Positions 36,294-45,644 are shown, counted from the first letter of the stretch. The stretch is 64,000 nucleotides of DNA from Flavobacteriales bacterium (GCA_947447525.1 CANFJL010000002.1:171018-235017); one strand, 5' to 3'. A program made the numbers and translations. The notes: a model not told the origin generated them from the letters alone.

Positions 36294-38378
36294 ATGAAAT
36301 CAATTTTATATACCCTATTCATTCTTCTGTCTTCCAATTTATTTGCCCAAATCGACAGATCTGTAATGCCAAAACCTGGCAAAGCACCCATAATTAACAT
36401 AAATGATTCTCAAGTCTTTACACTTCCTAATGGAATCACTGTTATTGTTTCTGAGAACCATAAAATCCCTAAGGTTTCGTTTGACTTAAGAATGGGATCT
36501 GATCCAAAACTTGAAGGTCGTCTTGCTGGTTTATCTGATTTAGCTGGATCGCTTTTGCTTTCTGGAACTACAACCAGAACAAAGGATCAGTTTGATAATG
36601 AAATTGATTATATCGGAGCTGACCTAAATGCTGATAAAAATTCGATTTTTCTTTCTTGCTTAACCAAACATGTAGACAATGGTTTATTATTAATGTCTGA
36701 TGTATTTCTTAATGCCTCATTTCCTGAGGATGAATTTAATCGCATTAAAAAACAAAATGAATCTGGTCTCATGGCAGCAAAGTCAGATGCTGGTACCATG
36801 GCTCAAAATGCAATTTCGAAAATAAACTTTCCTCAGCATCCTTATGGTGAAGTAATGACAGAAGCATCATTGAATGCTATTGAATTACAAGATGTGAAAG
36901 AGTACTTTAAAAATACTTTTACACCAAAAGGTGCTTACTTAGTAATCGTGGGTGATTTAAGCCTTCAAGAGGCAAGAAGACTAGCAATTAAGTATTTTGG
37001 TTCATGGTCTGGTCCTGAATCCTACTCAAATCAAACGGAGTCAGGTCAGAAGAATAAAGGTGACCGTGTGATTTTTGTAAATAAACCGGGTGCGGTACAA
37101 TCGGTTGTTTATATTACTTTTCCTGTAGACATTCATCCAGGTGATAAAAACCAATTGCCTTTAACAGTACTAAATGGTATCCTTGGTGGAGGTGGATTTG
37201 GAACTCGATTGATGCATAATCTTCGAGAAGACAAAGCATATACTTATGGTTGCTACTCTAGATTAAATATTACTGATAATGGCTCTTGGATCTCTGCAGG
37301 CGGTAATTTCAGAAATGCTGTTACCGATTCGGCAATTACTGAAATACTAAATGAATTTAAAATTATATCATCTGATCTTGTGAAAGATGATGAGTTGAAC
37401 CTAATTAAATCTTCTATGAATGGAGACTTTTCTCGATCTCTTGAAAGTCCGCAAACCATCGCAAGATTTGCCTACAATATTATTAAAAACAAACTCAATC
37501 CAGATTATTATAAAACTTATTTACAACGCTTAGATGCTGTGTCCAAAGAATCAGTTTTGGAAATGGCTAAAATGTATTTCAATCCCTATGCATGTAATAT
37601 AATTGTAGTTGGAAATGAAGAAGTGCTATCTAAAATTAAAGTTTTTGATGCTGATGGTAAGATTGAATTTCTAGATGCCTTTGGAGAGGAGAAAAAACAA
37701 ATTTTACCCTCTGACATCAGCAAAGAAGAATTAGTTGAACGATATTTATCCGCCGTAACCCTGACCAAAACGGCTAAGGAAAGAACTAAAAAATTAAAGA
37801 AGGTTAAGACTTTCGTACGTGTTACCGATTTGAGTATTCCTGCAGTTCCTATCCCATTAAAAAGAACAGAATATTGGCTAGCACCCATGGTGGAAGCAGA
37901 TAAGATGGAAGGTCAAGGAATGATATTCCAAAAATCTTATTTTGATGGTTCAAATGGTTTTAAATTTGACATGCAAGGAGGAAATACTCCATTTACAGAA
38001 GCAGAAATTGCTTCTAAAAAATTATCCTATGGTTTATTTCCTGAAGTCAATTATGCTAAAAACGGAACACAATATGAAGTTTTAGGAATTGAAAATATCT
38101 CAGGAAAAGATTGTTATGTTTTGAAAACGAAGGACAATTCCAGTGAAACATTCTCCTATTTCGAAATAGATACCTATTTAAAAGTAAAAACAATTTCTAT
38201 CGAAAAGGATGGAGATAAAGTTCAAGAGGCTACAAGTACTTTTGGAGACTTTAAGTTGGTGAATGGTTTGCTATTTGCTCACACAATTAATTTTAGCACT
38301 GAACAAGTAAATATTTCAGGTATTGTTTCTAAGATTGCAATCAATGAGAAAATTGATTTAAAAGATTTTAAAGAATAA
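36294..38378 (+). CDS. M16 family protein lacking the zinc motif, with C-terminal extension
   Basis: 694 residues with a signal peptide (MKSILYTLFILLSSNLFAQ). The M16 fold occupies about 35-460, but where the zinc motif should be the sequence is LAGLSDLAGSLLLSG, so no HxxEH. It is the expected non-catalytic partner of the preceding gene, 9 bases upstream. The C-terminal 200 residues (about 490-694) form an extra beta domain (NYAKNGTQYEVLGIENISG, ETFSYFEIDTYLKVKTISIE) similar to the LolA-like or outer-membrane lipoprotein-sorting folds often found at the ends of Bacteroidota M16 proteins. A terminator follows. Confidence 0.9.
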   Translation: MKSILYTLFILLSSNLFAQIDRSVMPKPGKAPIININDSQVFTLPNGITVIVSENHKIPKVSFDLRMGSDPKLEGRLAGLSDLAGSLLLSGTTTRTKDQFDNEIDYIGADLNADKNSIFLSCLTKHVDNGLLLMSDVFLNASFPEDEFNRIKKQNESGLMAAKSDAGTMAQNAISKINFPQHPYGEVMTEASLNAIELQDVKEYFKNTFTPKGAYLVIVGDLSLQEARRLAIKYFGSWSGPESYSNQTESGQKNKGDRVIFVNKPGAVQSVVYITFPVDIHPGDKNQLPLTVLNGILGGGGFGTRLMHNLREDKAYTYGCYSRLNITDNGSWISAGGNFRNAVTDSAITEILNEFKIISSDLVKDDELNLIKSSMNGDFSRSLESPQTIARFAYNIIKNKLNPDYYKTYLQRLDAVSKESVLEMAKMYFNPYACNIIVVGNEEVLSKIKVFDADGKIEFLDAFGEEKKQILPSDISKEELVERYLSAVTLTKTAKERTKKLKKVKTFVRVTDLSIPAVPIPLKRTEYWLAPMVEADKMEGQGMIFQKSYFDGSNGFKFDMQGGNTPFTEAEIASKKLSYGLFPEVNYAKNGTQYEVLGIENISGKDCYVLKTKDNSSETFSYFEIDTYLKVKTISIEKDGDKVQEATSTFGDFKLVNGLLFAHTINFSTEQVNISGIVSKIAINEKIDLKDFKE

Positions 38379-38391
38379 TTTAAATACTATC

Positions 38392-38418
38392 AAACGCCAC
38401 TAATTGTGGCGTTTTTTA
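38392..38418 (+). terminator. Intrinsic terminator after the M16 pair
   Basis: Arms AAACGCCAC (38392-38400) and GTGGCGTTT (38406-38414) with a 5-base loop, followed by TTTATT. It separates the M16 operon from the BNR protein gene. Confidence 0.85.
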
Positions 38419-38426
38419 TTTAACCC

Positions 38427-39998
38427 ATGATGAAAGAAAGATTTTTTATTATTTTTTTACTTCTAATTGGACCCAAGCTATTCGGTCAAAACATATTAGT
38501 CTCTAGTGGTAATGTTTTTGAAGGCGAACCCTATCTCCTTGTAAATCCACAAAACCAACAACATTTAGTTGCTGCGTGGATGGGATACCAATTGAATCAA
38601 AAAATAAGCATCAAAACATCTGTTTCAGTAGATGGTGGTGTTAATTGGTCTGCTCCAATAGCGCAAGGTCATGAAGTTGCTAACAATGCATCAGCAGATG
38701 TTTCTCTTGCTTTTAACTCATTAGGGGAAGTATTTATGTGTTACATAGATTATGATAATGACCTTTTCACTAATGGGAAAATAGTTGTCAGAAAATCTAC
38801 TAATGGTGGATTCACCTGGTCGGCTAGTACAGAAGTAATTAACATAACAGATTGCCCCAATCAAATGTGTATCGATAGACCTTGGATGGTCATTGATCGA
38901 TCAGGTGGAGTGCACGATGGAACTATTTATGTTTGTTCAATGAATGCGGATCAACCCACCTTAATTACCCCACCCTACTTTCCCTACCTAAGTGTGAGTA
39001 AGAATAATGGTGTAAGTTTTGAAACTCCAAGATATATAGATACGCTGAATTATTTAGCAGGTTCAACGATATCTCAAGTAATGTCCTCCCCTGTTGTAAG
39101 CGCCAATGGAACCTTTTATGCGATTTATCCAAGTTATGAAACCAATCAAAATCCATGGCCTCGACATATACTTGCAAATTCCACAACTCAAGGACTCGTA
39201 TTAAATCATATTGTCGCACATCAAGGTACGGAAATAGGAGTTCAAAACAGTTTGCTTAAAAGAGGTGTATTGTTAAAAGCCGATCCCTCCAATGCGCTGC
39301 ATTTAGCTTATTTTTTTCTTACCCAAATCAATGATGGTGCAGATGTTTATTTTATGGAGTCCTATAATGGTGGATTGAATTGGTCTGATATGTACCGCAT
39401 CAATCAAGATGCCATGTCCAATGGGAAATTACAAGATTTGCTTTGGGCAGATTTTGATTTAGATGGCGACTTACTGGTTTGCTGGAGAGATCGAAGAAAT
39501 GGTGTTGGAACAAGTTTCGCTGAAGCAACAGAAATATATGCGGCGGTGCGACCAAAAGACTCCCTTAATTTCAATTCTGATTATGCCATAACTTCTCAGC
39601 AAGTTCAGCATGATGTAGTTCTTGAATCTTCTGGAAATGACTTTATGCACACCTGCTTAGTAAATGATACAGCCTATGCCATTTGGGGCGATGTACGCAG
39701 TGGAACCTTAAAAATCTACTTGAATAAATGGAATATTTTTAGTCAGACAGGGTCTTTATTAGAGATTCCAACCAGCGAAAATATTTCAGTATTTCCCAAT
39801 CCAGCATCATCCTTTATTCAATTATCTGCAGATCTTAATGGGGCAAAGTACACTATTATAAATTCAGATGGGAAAATTCTTTTTAGTGAGCAAATTCAAC
39901 AAGAAAAAATCGATATTTCAACATTTCCAAAAGGAACATACTTATTACGCATTGATGCGATGAATCATAGTTATTCAGCAAAATTTATAAAGAACTAA
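38427..39998 (+). CDS. Secreted BNR/sialidase-like propeller protein with type A T9SS sorting domain
   Basis: 523 residues. Signal peptide MMKERFFIIFLLLIGPKLFGQ. The body is a beta-propeller with three clear BNR (Asp-box-like) motifs: SVDGGVNWS, STNGGFTWS and YNGGLNWS, and the WRDRRNG segment. The C-terminal about 75 residues match the type A sorting domain: ISVFPNPASSFIQL, IINSDGKILFSE and FPKGTYLLRI. It is exported through T9SS and probably held at the surface. Sialidase activity is not established: I do not see the full arginine triad with confidence. Confidence 0.85.
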   Translation: MMKERFFIIFLLLIGPKLFGQNILVSSGNVFEGEPYLLVNPQNQQHLVAAWMGYQLNQKISIKTSVSVDGGVNWSAPIAQGHEVANNASADVSLAFNSLGEVFMCYIDYDNDLFTNGKIVVRKSTNGGFTWSASTEVINITDCPNQMCIDRPWMVIDRSGGVHDGTIYVCSMNADQPTLITPPYFPYLSVSKNNGVSFETPRYIDTLNYLAGSTISQVMSSPVVSANGTFYAIYPSYETNQNPWPRHILANSTTQGLVLNHIVAHQGTEIGVQNSLLKRGVLLKADPSNALHLAYFFLTQINDGADVYFMESYNGGLNWSDMYRINQDAMSNGKLQDLLWADFDLDGDLLVCWRDRRNGVGTSFAEATEIYAAVRPKDSLNFNSDYAITSQQVQHDVVLESSGNDFMHTCLVNDTAYAIWGDVRSGTLKIYLNKWNIFSQTGSLLEIPTSENISVFPNPASSFIQLSADLNGAKYTIINSDGKILFSEQIQQEKIDISTFPKGTYLLRIDAMNHSYSAKFIKN

Positions 39999-40007
39999 TA
40001 ATAAAAG

Positions 40008-41300
40008 ATGAAAAATTCTCCAGTTGAATTAAAGAATATTTTCCTTCTAAGTGCTTTGCTCCTTTGTTTTTCTATGGGTGCTCGAACAAGATTTGTAAGA
40101 GTTATGTTTAGCGGCAACACCTCTAACAGTGCAACCATAATTTGGGATCAACAAAGAGGAGATTTCAAAGGATTATATTGTGACACAGTCAATCCGGAAC
40201 GGAATCAATATAAAGATGCTAAGCTATTAACTTCATCTAATACTTGGAAAGGAATGCATACCCATTGCATTAGATTAAAAGACTTAAAAGCAAATACAAA
40301 GTATTACTTTGTAATAAAAGATTCGGAAGGATTTGGGAGCTTATATTATTTTTACACAGCACCCAATTCACCCAATGAGTCCATATCATTTATTGCAGGA
40401 GGAGATTCAAGAGACAACAGGCCTGTGCGTACCAAAGGAAATAAATTGGTCCCAAAACTGTTTGCAACTGCCGTATTATTTAATGGAGATTTTATAGGAC
40501 TTGACAACGAAAAACAATGGGTAGAATGGTTCGCTGATTGGGAAAATACCATTGCAAGTGATGGGCGCGTAACACCAATGATAGTAACTCGAGGAAATCA
40601 TGAAACAAGCAATAAAGACTTGGTGAAATTATTTGATGTCCCAAACAAAAAAGTTTATTATTCAAGTACATTTTGTGGCGATTTACTTCATATCGTTTCT
40701 TTAAATTCTGAAATACACAAAGCTGGTCGACAAAAGCTATTCCTTAAACAAGCTTTAGCCAAGCATGCAGATTATCAATGGCAAATAGCTCAATATCATC
40801 GGCCTGTCAGACCACATGTTAAAGCAAAAAAAGAAATGGAAACACAATACAAACATTTCGTTCCTTTCTTTGAGCAATATGCCAATTTACCCTTATGTCT
40901 TGAAAATGACTCTCACACTTTTAAAGTTACCTGGCCCATTGTAAGTAGTAATGATGCTTCCTCTGCAGAGGGATTTAAAAGGGATGATTCGAACGGTATT
41001 GTATATGCAGGAGAAGGCTGTTGGGGAGCTCCGCTCCGTGATGCTGACGACGCAAAAATTTGGACAAGAGACTGTGGCGCTGTTAATCAGTTCAATTGGA
41101 TTATCGTATCAAAAGAAAAAATACAATTGCGAACAGTTTTATATGAAAATGAAGCTGATGTTGAATCGCTTTCCTATACAAATCGATTTAGCATTCCAAA
41201 AGGTCTTGCCTTGTATGGACCAAAAAATGGTGAATTGATAGAAATATTTCCAAGAAATAAAGAACAATTTGAACAACATTTGATCAAATCAAAAAATTAG
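40008..41300 (+). CDS. Secreted purple-acid-phosphatase-like metallophosphoesterase
   Basis: 430 residues. Signal peptide around MKNSPVELKNIFLLSALLLCFSMGA, then an N-terminal fibronectin-III-like domain (about 28-120, LKANTKYYFVIKD), then the metallophosphoesterase domain: FIAGGDSRDN, LFNGDFIGLD, TRGNHETSN, AQYHRPVRPH and a late histidine in LENDSHTFK. These line up with the five metal-binding blocks, with the usual final GHxH replaced by SHTF. It is close to calcineurin-like or purple acid phosphatases; substrate could be phosphate esters or phosphodiesters. It has no T9SS sorting domain. Nine bases separate it from the BNR gene. Confidence 0.85.
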   Translation: MKNSPVELKNIFLLSALLLCFSMGARTRFVRVMFSGNTSNSATIIWDQQRGDFKGLYCDTVNPERNQYKDAKLLTSSNTWKGMHTHCIRLKDLKANTKYYFVIKDSEGFGSLYYFYTAPNSPNESISFIAGGDSRDNRPVRTKGNKLVPKLFATAVLFNGDFIGLDNEKQWVEWFADWENTIASDGRVTPMIVTRGNHETSNKDLVKLFDVPNKKVYYSSTFCGDLLHIVSLNSEIHKAGRQKLFLKQALAKHADYQWQIAQYHRPVRPHVKAKKEMETQYKHFVPFFEQYANLPLCLENDSHTFKVTWPIVSSNDASSAEGFKRDDSNGIVYAGEGCWGAPLRDADDAKIWTRDCGAVNQFNWIIVSKEKIQLRTVLYENEADVESLSYTNRFSIPKGLALYGPKNGELIEIFPRNKEQFEQHLIKSKN

Positions 41301-41366
41301 AGAGATTCTTCATCAATTTATTTTTCAACAATTTCAAATAATGCTTTCTCGCTTTGCAAAATGACT

Positions 41367-41374
41367 TAAATTTG
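41367..41374 (+). promoter_or_regulatory. TAnnTTTG box for dnaX (TAAATTTG)
   Basis: Perfect -7 consensus ending four bases before the dnaX ATG, so the transcript would start at or beside the ATG. Upstream TTTC at 41345-41348 is a possible second element at 18 bases. Confidence 0.55.
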
Positions 41375-41378
41375 TATT

Positions 41379-43108
41379 ATGAGTGATTTTGTAGTTTCAG
41401 CAAGAAAATATCGTCCACAAACCTTTGATACAGTTGTTGGACAGAATTCCATTACTGGAACACTTAAAAGTGCTATCAAGAATAAACACTTGGCCCAAGC
41501 ATTTTTATTCTGTGGAACAAGAGGTGTTGGAAAAACTACCACAGCGAGAATTTTAGCAAAAACTATAAATTGTTTCAACCGCACAGAAAATGTTGAAGCA
41601 TGCGACGCTTGTGATTCATGTGTTTCGTTCAATACCGGGAATTCATTGAATGTTTATGAATTGGATGCAGCTTCTAACAATTCAATCGATGATATTAAAA
41701 GACTCATTGACCAAGTAAGAATTGCGCCTCAAATTGGAGATTTCAAGGTTTATATCATTGATGAGGTTCACATGTTGTCTACATCAGCCTTTAATGCGTT
41801 TTTAAAAACATTAGAAGAACCACCAAAACACGCCATATTTATTTTAGCAACAACTGAGAAATATAAAATTATTCCAACGATTCTTTCTCGTTGTCAAATA
41901 TTTGATTTTAATAAGATAAAAGTTAAAGATATTGCAGATCATTTGGCTGTAATTGCTACAAAAGAAGGAATTACAGCAGATCCTGAGGCATTGCATTTAA
42001 TTGCTATGAAAGCTGATGGAGCACTTCGAGATGCTTTATCCATGTTTGATCAAATTGTAACCTTCAGCGGAAACACATTAACTTTTCAGCATGTGATTCA
42101 AAATCTTCATGTACTAGATTATGACTATTATTTCAAAATCGTAGATTACTTTTTAAAAGAAGATATTGGCGCCACCCTACTTGTTTTGAATGATATCTTG
42201 GAAAGAGGTTTTGATGGACATCATTTTATAAATGGATTAGCAGAGCATTTTAGAAATTTATTGGTTTGTAAAGATGTTCGCACTGCTGCATTATTGGAAG
42301 TCACTGAAAGTATTCAAGAAAGATTTATTGAACAAGCAAAATCTTGGGAAGGGCCGGTAATTATGCGTGCACTTTATGCCTTAAGTCAAACCGATGTAAA
42401 TTTCAAAAGCTCAAGAAACCAAAGGCTTCTCATCGAGGTGGTTTTAATGCAACTTTGTTCCTTACAACAGGAGCAAGAAAAAAAAAATCCTTAACGGATC
42501 GAATTGACATACTGCCTTTTCCTAAGCAAACATTGCGCAAAGAAAAAGAAAAGGAAATAAAATCCAATATTAGTCAGGAACCGAAAATTCCCTATGTTAC
42601 TCCAAGCAAGGAAATTGAAACCGTTTTATTAAAAGTTCCAACGGGTGCCAAGCCCAGTCCAATGATTAGTATTCAACAAATCATTGAAGAGGAAAAAGAA
42701 GCAAAATCAAGAATCCCAGCCAAGTCCGTTAGAGAATTATATTCTTTGGATCAATTAAAAATGTCTTGGAAACGCTATGCTTTTCAAATGAAAGAGCAAG
42801 GAATGGAAACTTTCTTCCAAGCAATGATGCGAAAAGACCCAATTCACGAAGAAAGAGAAAAGGTGATTTTACATTTAGAAAACCAGGTACAATTAGAATA
42901 TATTCGACCGATACTTCAAGACTTAGTGACCTATTTAAGATCCAATTTGAAAAATGATTTTATTGAAGTTGAATTAGAAGTTCAAATTGACCCCAATGCT
43001 AAATCAAATATTCCGATAACTGGAAAAGATAGATTCACTGCACTGGCTAGGAAAAATCCAAATTTACATACTTTGAAGAATACCTTTAACTTAGATATAG
43101 AATACTAG
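41379..43108 (+). CDS. dnaX: DNA polymerase III gamma/tau subunit DnaX, read through a -1 shift at an A10 run
   Basis: Clamp-loader ATPase. The first frame (41379-42494, 371 residues) holds the gamma part: Walker A GTRGVGKTTT (about 47-56), a zinc module with four cysteines (CFNRTENVEACDACDSC region, about 64-81), DEVHMLS, and SRC (sensor/arginine finger). It stops at TAA 42492-42494 immediately after ten A (42478-42487). The -1 frame continues from the A run to TAG at 43106-43108 and carries a normal tau C-terminal domain: QLKMSWKRYAFQMKEQGMETFF, LENQVQLEYIRPIL, and the conserved end KNPNLHTLKNTFNLDIEY. Joined, the product is 576 residues, the expected length of DnaX in this group. It is either programmed slippage giving both gamma and tau, or a one-base error in the run. 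Confidence 0.9.
42469..42494 (+). other. Candidate frameshift/slippage site in dnaX
   Basis: AGGAG at 42469-42473, four bases, then ten A at 42478-42487, TCC, and the zero-frame stop TAA at 42492-42494. In zero frame the run reads GAA AAA AAA AAT CCT TAA. A -1 slip on A-AAA-AAA leads into AAA TCC TTA and the tau frame. The elements resemble the E. coli dnaX site (an upstream Shine-Dalgarno-like stimulator and a stop just after), but no strong downstream hairpin is visible. A run of ten A could also slip in transcription, as known for Thermus dnaX. Confidence 0.6.
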
Positions 43109-43111
43109 GAC

Positions 43112-44116
43112 TTGGAAATTCAATACATAGATGCTTCTAGAAAAGTTGAAATTGAACAATTTTTAAAAGAATGGTTCAATGACGACGTGTATATTACTGC
43201 CAAGACTTCAGGTTCAACGGGCATTCCGAAAGAAATAAAAATTCAAAAAAAACACCTGATTCACAGTGCGAAAAATACCATTAAGTATTTTAATCTGAAT
43301 CAGGGAAGTCACTTATTTTTATGCCTGTCTACAGATACCATTGCCGGAAAAATGATGCTTATTAGAGCCATAACAGTTGATGGAAAAATAAGTATAGGTT
43401 CGGTGAAAAGAAATACCATGGATGACTTGCCAAAGCAAGTAGACTTTGTTGCACTAGTTCCGATTCAATTAGAGCACTATTTAAAACAAAAAGAACCCAT
43501 AAATGTCAATACTATTATTGTAGGTGGCGCTCCAATTTCAGACACTTTAAGAGATTTATGTCAAACTGTTTCATCACCCATATATCAAACTTTTGGAATG
43601 ACAGAAACACTTTCACATGTAGCCGTTAAATGCATTAATGGAGAGGCAAATAATAACTACGAAGCTTTGGAAGGAATACATTTTTCAACTCAAGGGGAAC
43701 AACTTATTATTCATTATCCTGGGATTGGTCACGATGCATTATTGAGTAATGACATAGTAGAATTGATAGATCCCTTTCATTTTAATTGGTTAGGACGAGC
43801 CGATTTTGCAATCAATTCTGGAGGAATTAAACTTTTCCCGGAACAAATAGAACAAAAACTGAGTGGATTCCTACCCTGCCCTTTTTTCATTAGCAGCATT
43901 AAAGAAGAATCTCTAGGGGAATCAATTTGCTTATATATTGCCAGTGAAAAGCATTTGGATATTAAAAAAGAAGTATTGCTAAAATTACTTTCTAAATTTG
44001 AAGTACCGCGTTACTTTAAAATTGGAGCACCTTTTACCTACACGCACAATGGGAAAATAGATCGCTTAGGAACAATAAAAAACTACAGTAGTTATGAATG
44101 GCGAAAAGTATTATAA
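43112..44116 (+). CDS. menE: o-Succinylbenzoate-CoA ligase (MenE-like AMP-binding enzyme)
   Basis: 334-residue adenylate-forming enzyme for menaquinone synthesis. Seen: AMP-binding TSGSTGIPKEIKI (about 33-45), IVGGAPIS, YQTFGMTETLSHVAVK, WLGRADFAINSGGIKLFPEQIEQKL, and the C-terminal lysine motif THNGKIDRLG. At 334 residues it is on the short side for the family, as in Bacteroidota relatives. No ATG is available near the 5' end: the frame is closed by the dnaX stop at 43106-43108 and the first possible initiator is TTG at 43112, three bases after that stop. The residues from it look family-like. It overlaps the dnaJ-like gene by 23 bases. Confidence 0.85.
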   Translation: MEIQYIDASRKVEIEQFLKEWFNDDVYITAKTSGSTGIPKEIKIQKKHLIHSAKNTIKYFNLNQGSHLFLCLSTDTIAGKMMLIRAITVDGKISIGSVKRNTMDDLPKQVDFVALVPIQLEHYLKQKEPINVNTIIVGGAPISDTLRDLCQTVSSPIYQTFGMTETLSHVAVKCINGEANNNYEALEGIHFSTQGEQLIIHYPGIGHDALLSNDIVELIDPFHFNWLGRADFAINSGGIKLFPEQIEQKLSGFLPCPFFISSIKEESLGESICLYIASEKHLDIKKEVLLKLLSKFEVPRYFKIGAPFTYTHNGKIDRLGTIKNYSSYEWRKVL

Positions 44117-44930
44117 AATCCTTGGATTGACTTCTAATGCAAGCGATGCTATGGTGCGCCAAAAATATCGATCCTTAGTTAAGAAATACCATCCTGATAA
44201 AAACAAAGAATCGGATACAACTGCTCAATTCATTGCTATACAAGAGGCTTATGAAAAAATCCTTAAAAAAGATTTCACTCAAAAAGCAATTAAGAATCCT
44301 AAAAAAGAAAAAAGTCCTGAACAAAATTTTCATGATTTAGCAAGAAAGAGAGAAGCACGATTAAGAGAAAAAGAAAAAGCTGATTTAAAAATATTTTACG
44401 CTAGTTTTAAAAAAGGTTGGAGGATTAATGTAGTTCGTATTCACGCTATAATTGGATTAATATGTATTGTGGCATTAATCTTTGACAACTTTTTACCCCT
44501 AAGAAAAAGCGATGAAACTGTAGCTTCCTATAATTCGGAACTCAGTCAAAGTTCAAGTGATAATTATGTTCAGAATATTAAAACGCGCAATGGACTTAGT
44601 TTATGGTTAAATAATTATAATGTGACCAAATTTTATAATTATCAACACTTTACACTTTATTCAACGCATATCTTTCACCTAGCGGTAAAAGCGGAACATA
44701 AATTTAAATCGGAAACTACCTTTATTCCTATTCATTTTACTTTTTATTGGATGCAATGGCTGATTTTTCCAATTTTTCTATTGCCCTTGATTATCCTTTT
44801 TTATCCCAAACGAGATGTGTTTTTCGTCTTGGGAAATTACTTTAGCCTTTTTATATCCAGTTCCATTATGTGGGTATTTTTAGTTAATGATCTTAAAATT
44901 ATTCATTTATTAAGTTGGGGAAACTACTAA
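44094..44930 (+). CDS. Membrane-anchored J-domain protein
   Basis: 278 residues. Residues 1-60 are a J domain: YYKILGLTSNASD, RQKYRSLVKKYHPDKN with the HPD motif at 33-35, and EAYEKIL. A basic charged linker (about 60-105) follows. Then about four hydrophobic segments: VVRIHAIIGLICIVALIFDNF (about 115-135, shown only as position), IHFTFYWMQWLIFPIFLLPLIILFY and FFVLGNYFSLFISSSIMWVFLVN. It would recruit DnaK to the inner membrane; the client is unknown. It begins inside the end of menE and ends one base before nth. Confidence 0.85.
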   Translation: MNGEKYYKILGLTSNASDAMVRQKYRSLVKKYHPDKNKESDTTAQFIAIQEAYEKILKKDFTQKAIKNPKKEKSPEQNFHDLARKREARLREKEKADLKIFYASFKKGWRINVVRIHAIIGLICIVALIFDNFLPLRKSDETVASYNSELSQSSSDNYVQNIKTRNGLSLWLNNYNVTKFYNYQHFTLYSTHIFHLAVKAEHKFKSETTFIPIHFTFYWMQWLIFPIFLLPLIILFYPKRDVFFVLGNYFSLFISSSIMWVFLVNDLKIIHLLSWGNY

Positions 44931-44931
44931 G

Positions 44932-45576
44932 ATGACGAAGAAAGAAAAAGCTAAATATATAGTTGAGGAGTTGGAAAAATTATTTCCAGAGACCCCTATT
45001 CCATTAGATCACAAGGATCCATACACACTTATGATTGCCGTGCTATTGTCAGCGCAATGTACAGATGAACGCGTGAATAAAGTAACACCCTTACTTTTTA
45101 AAAGAGCCAGTACCCCTGCTGAAATGATTCAATTGAGTGTGGAAGAAATAAGGTCTATAATTCGACCTTGTGGATTATCACCCAAGAAATCTCAAGCCAT
45201 ATATGATTTATCTCACATGCTACTAAATCAACACAACGGTGAAGTTCCTGCTAATTATGAAGATTTAGAAGCCTTTCCAGGGGTCGGACACAAAACCGCG
45301 TCTGTAGTAATGTCTCAAGCATTTGGATTTCCAGCATTTCCTGTAGATACTCATATCCAAAGATTGCTTAAAAATTGGGGGATTTCTAAAAGTGATAATG
45401 TAGTAATTACGGAAAGAGAGGCGAAAGCAATTTTTCCGGAAAAACTTTGGAACAAACTGCATTTACAAATTATCTTCTATGGCAGACAATATGCTCCAGC
45501 AAGAAGCCCAAAAAAAGATATTGATTATATCACTAGAACTATTGGAACGCGTGCAGCAATTTCAGCATTAAAATAA
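44932..45576 (+). CDS. nth: Endonuclease III (Nth) without iron-sulfur cysteines
   Basis: DNA glycosylase/AP lyase that removes oxidised pyrimidines. 214 residues; the helix-hairpin-helix is LEAFPGVGHKTASVV with the catalytic lysine K121, and the catalytic aspartate is D139 in FPVDTHIQRL, matching K120 and D138 of the E. coli enzyme. The C-terminal region that normally carries four cysteines for the [4Fe-4S] cluster reads YGRQYAPARSPKKDIDYITR and has no cysteine at all; the only cysteines in the protein are C43 and C80, outside this region. The enzyme is thus predicted to be clusterless. Two bases after the J-domain gene. Confidence 0.93.
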   Translation: MTKKEKAKYIVEELEKLFPETPIPLDHKDPYTLMIAVLLSAQCTDERVNKVTPLLFKRASTPAEMIQLSVEEIRSIIRPCGLSPKKSQAIYDLSHMLLNQHNGEVPANYEDLEAFPGVGHKTASVVMSQAFGFPAFPVDTHIQRLLKNWGISKSDNVVITEREAKAIFPEKLWNKLHLQIIFYGRQYAPARSPKKDIDYITRTIGTRAAISALK

Positions 45577-45611
45577 TAATTCAAAATAACTTGTTCTAAT
45601 TCAGTATCTAT

Positions 45612-45644
45612 TTTGAAAATACTAAGATTAATTTCATATATTTA
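45612..45644 (+). promoter_or_regulatory. Possible promoter (TTTG-N21-TATATTTA) of the lipoprotein gene
   Basis: TTTG at 45612-45615, 21 bases, then TATATTTA at 45637-45644 (one mismatch to TAnnTTTG). The leader to the ATG at 45691 would be about 40 bases. Confidence 0.35.

Noticed and set aside
42344..43108. A separate protein gene starting in the 3' part of dnaX
   Set aside because: Its first 45 residues are only the shifted reading of the gamma frame; real protein begins at the A run and is the tau domain, so it is part of dnaX.
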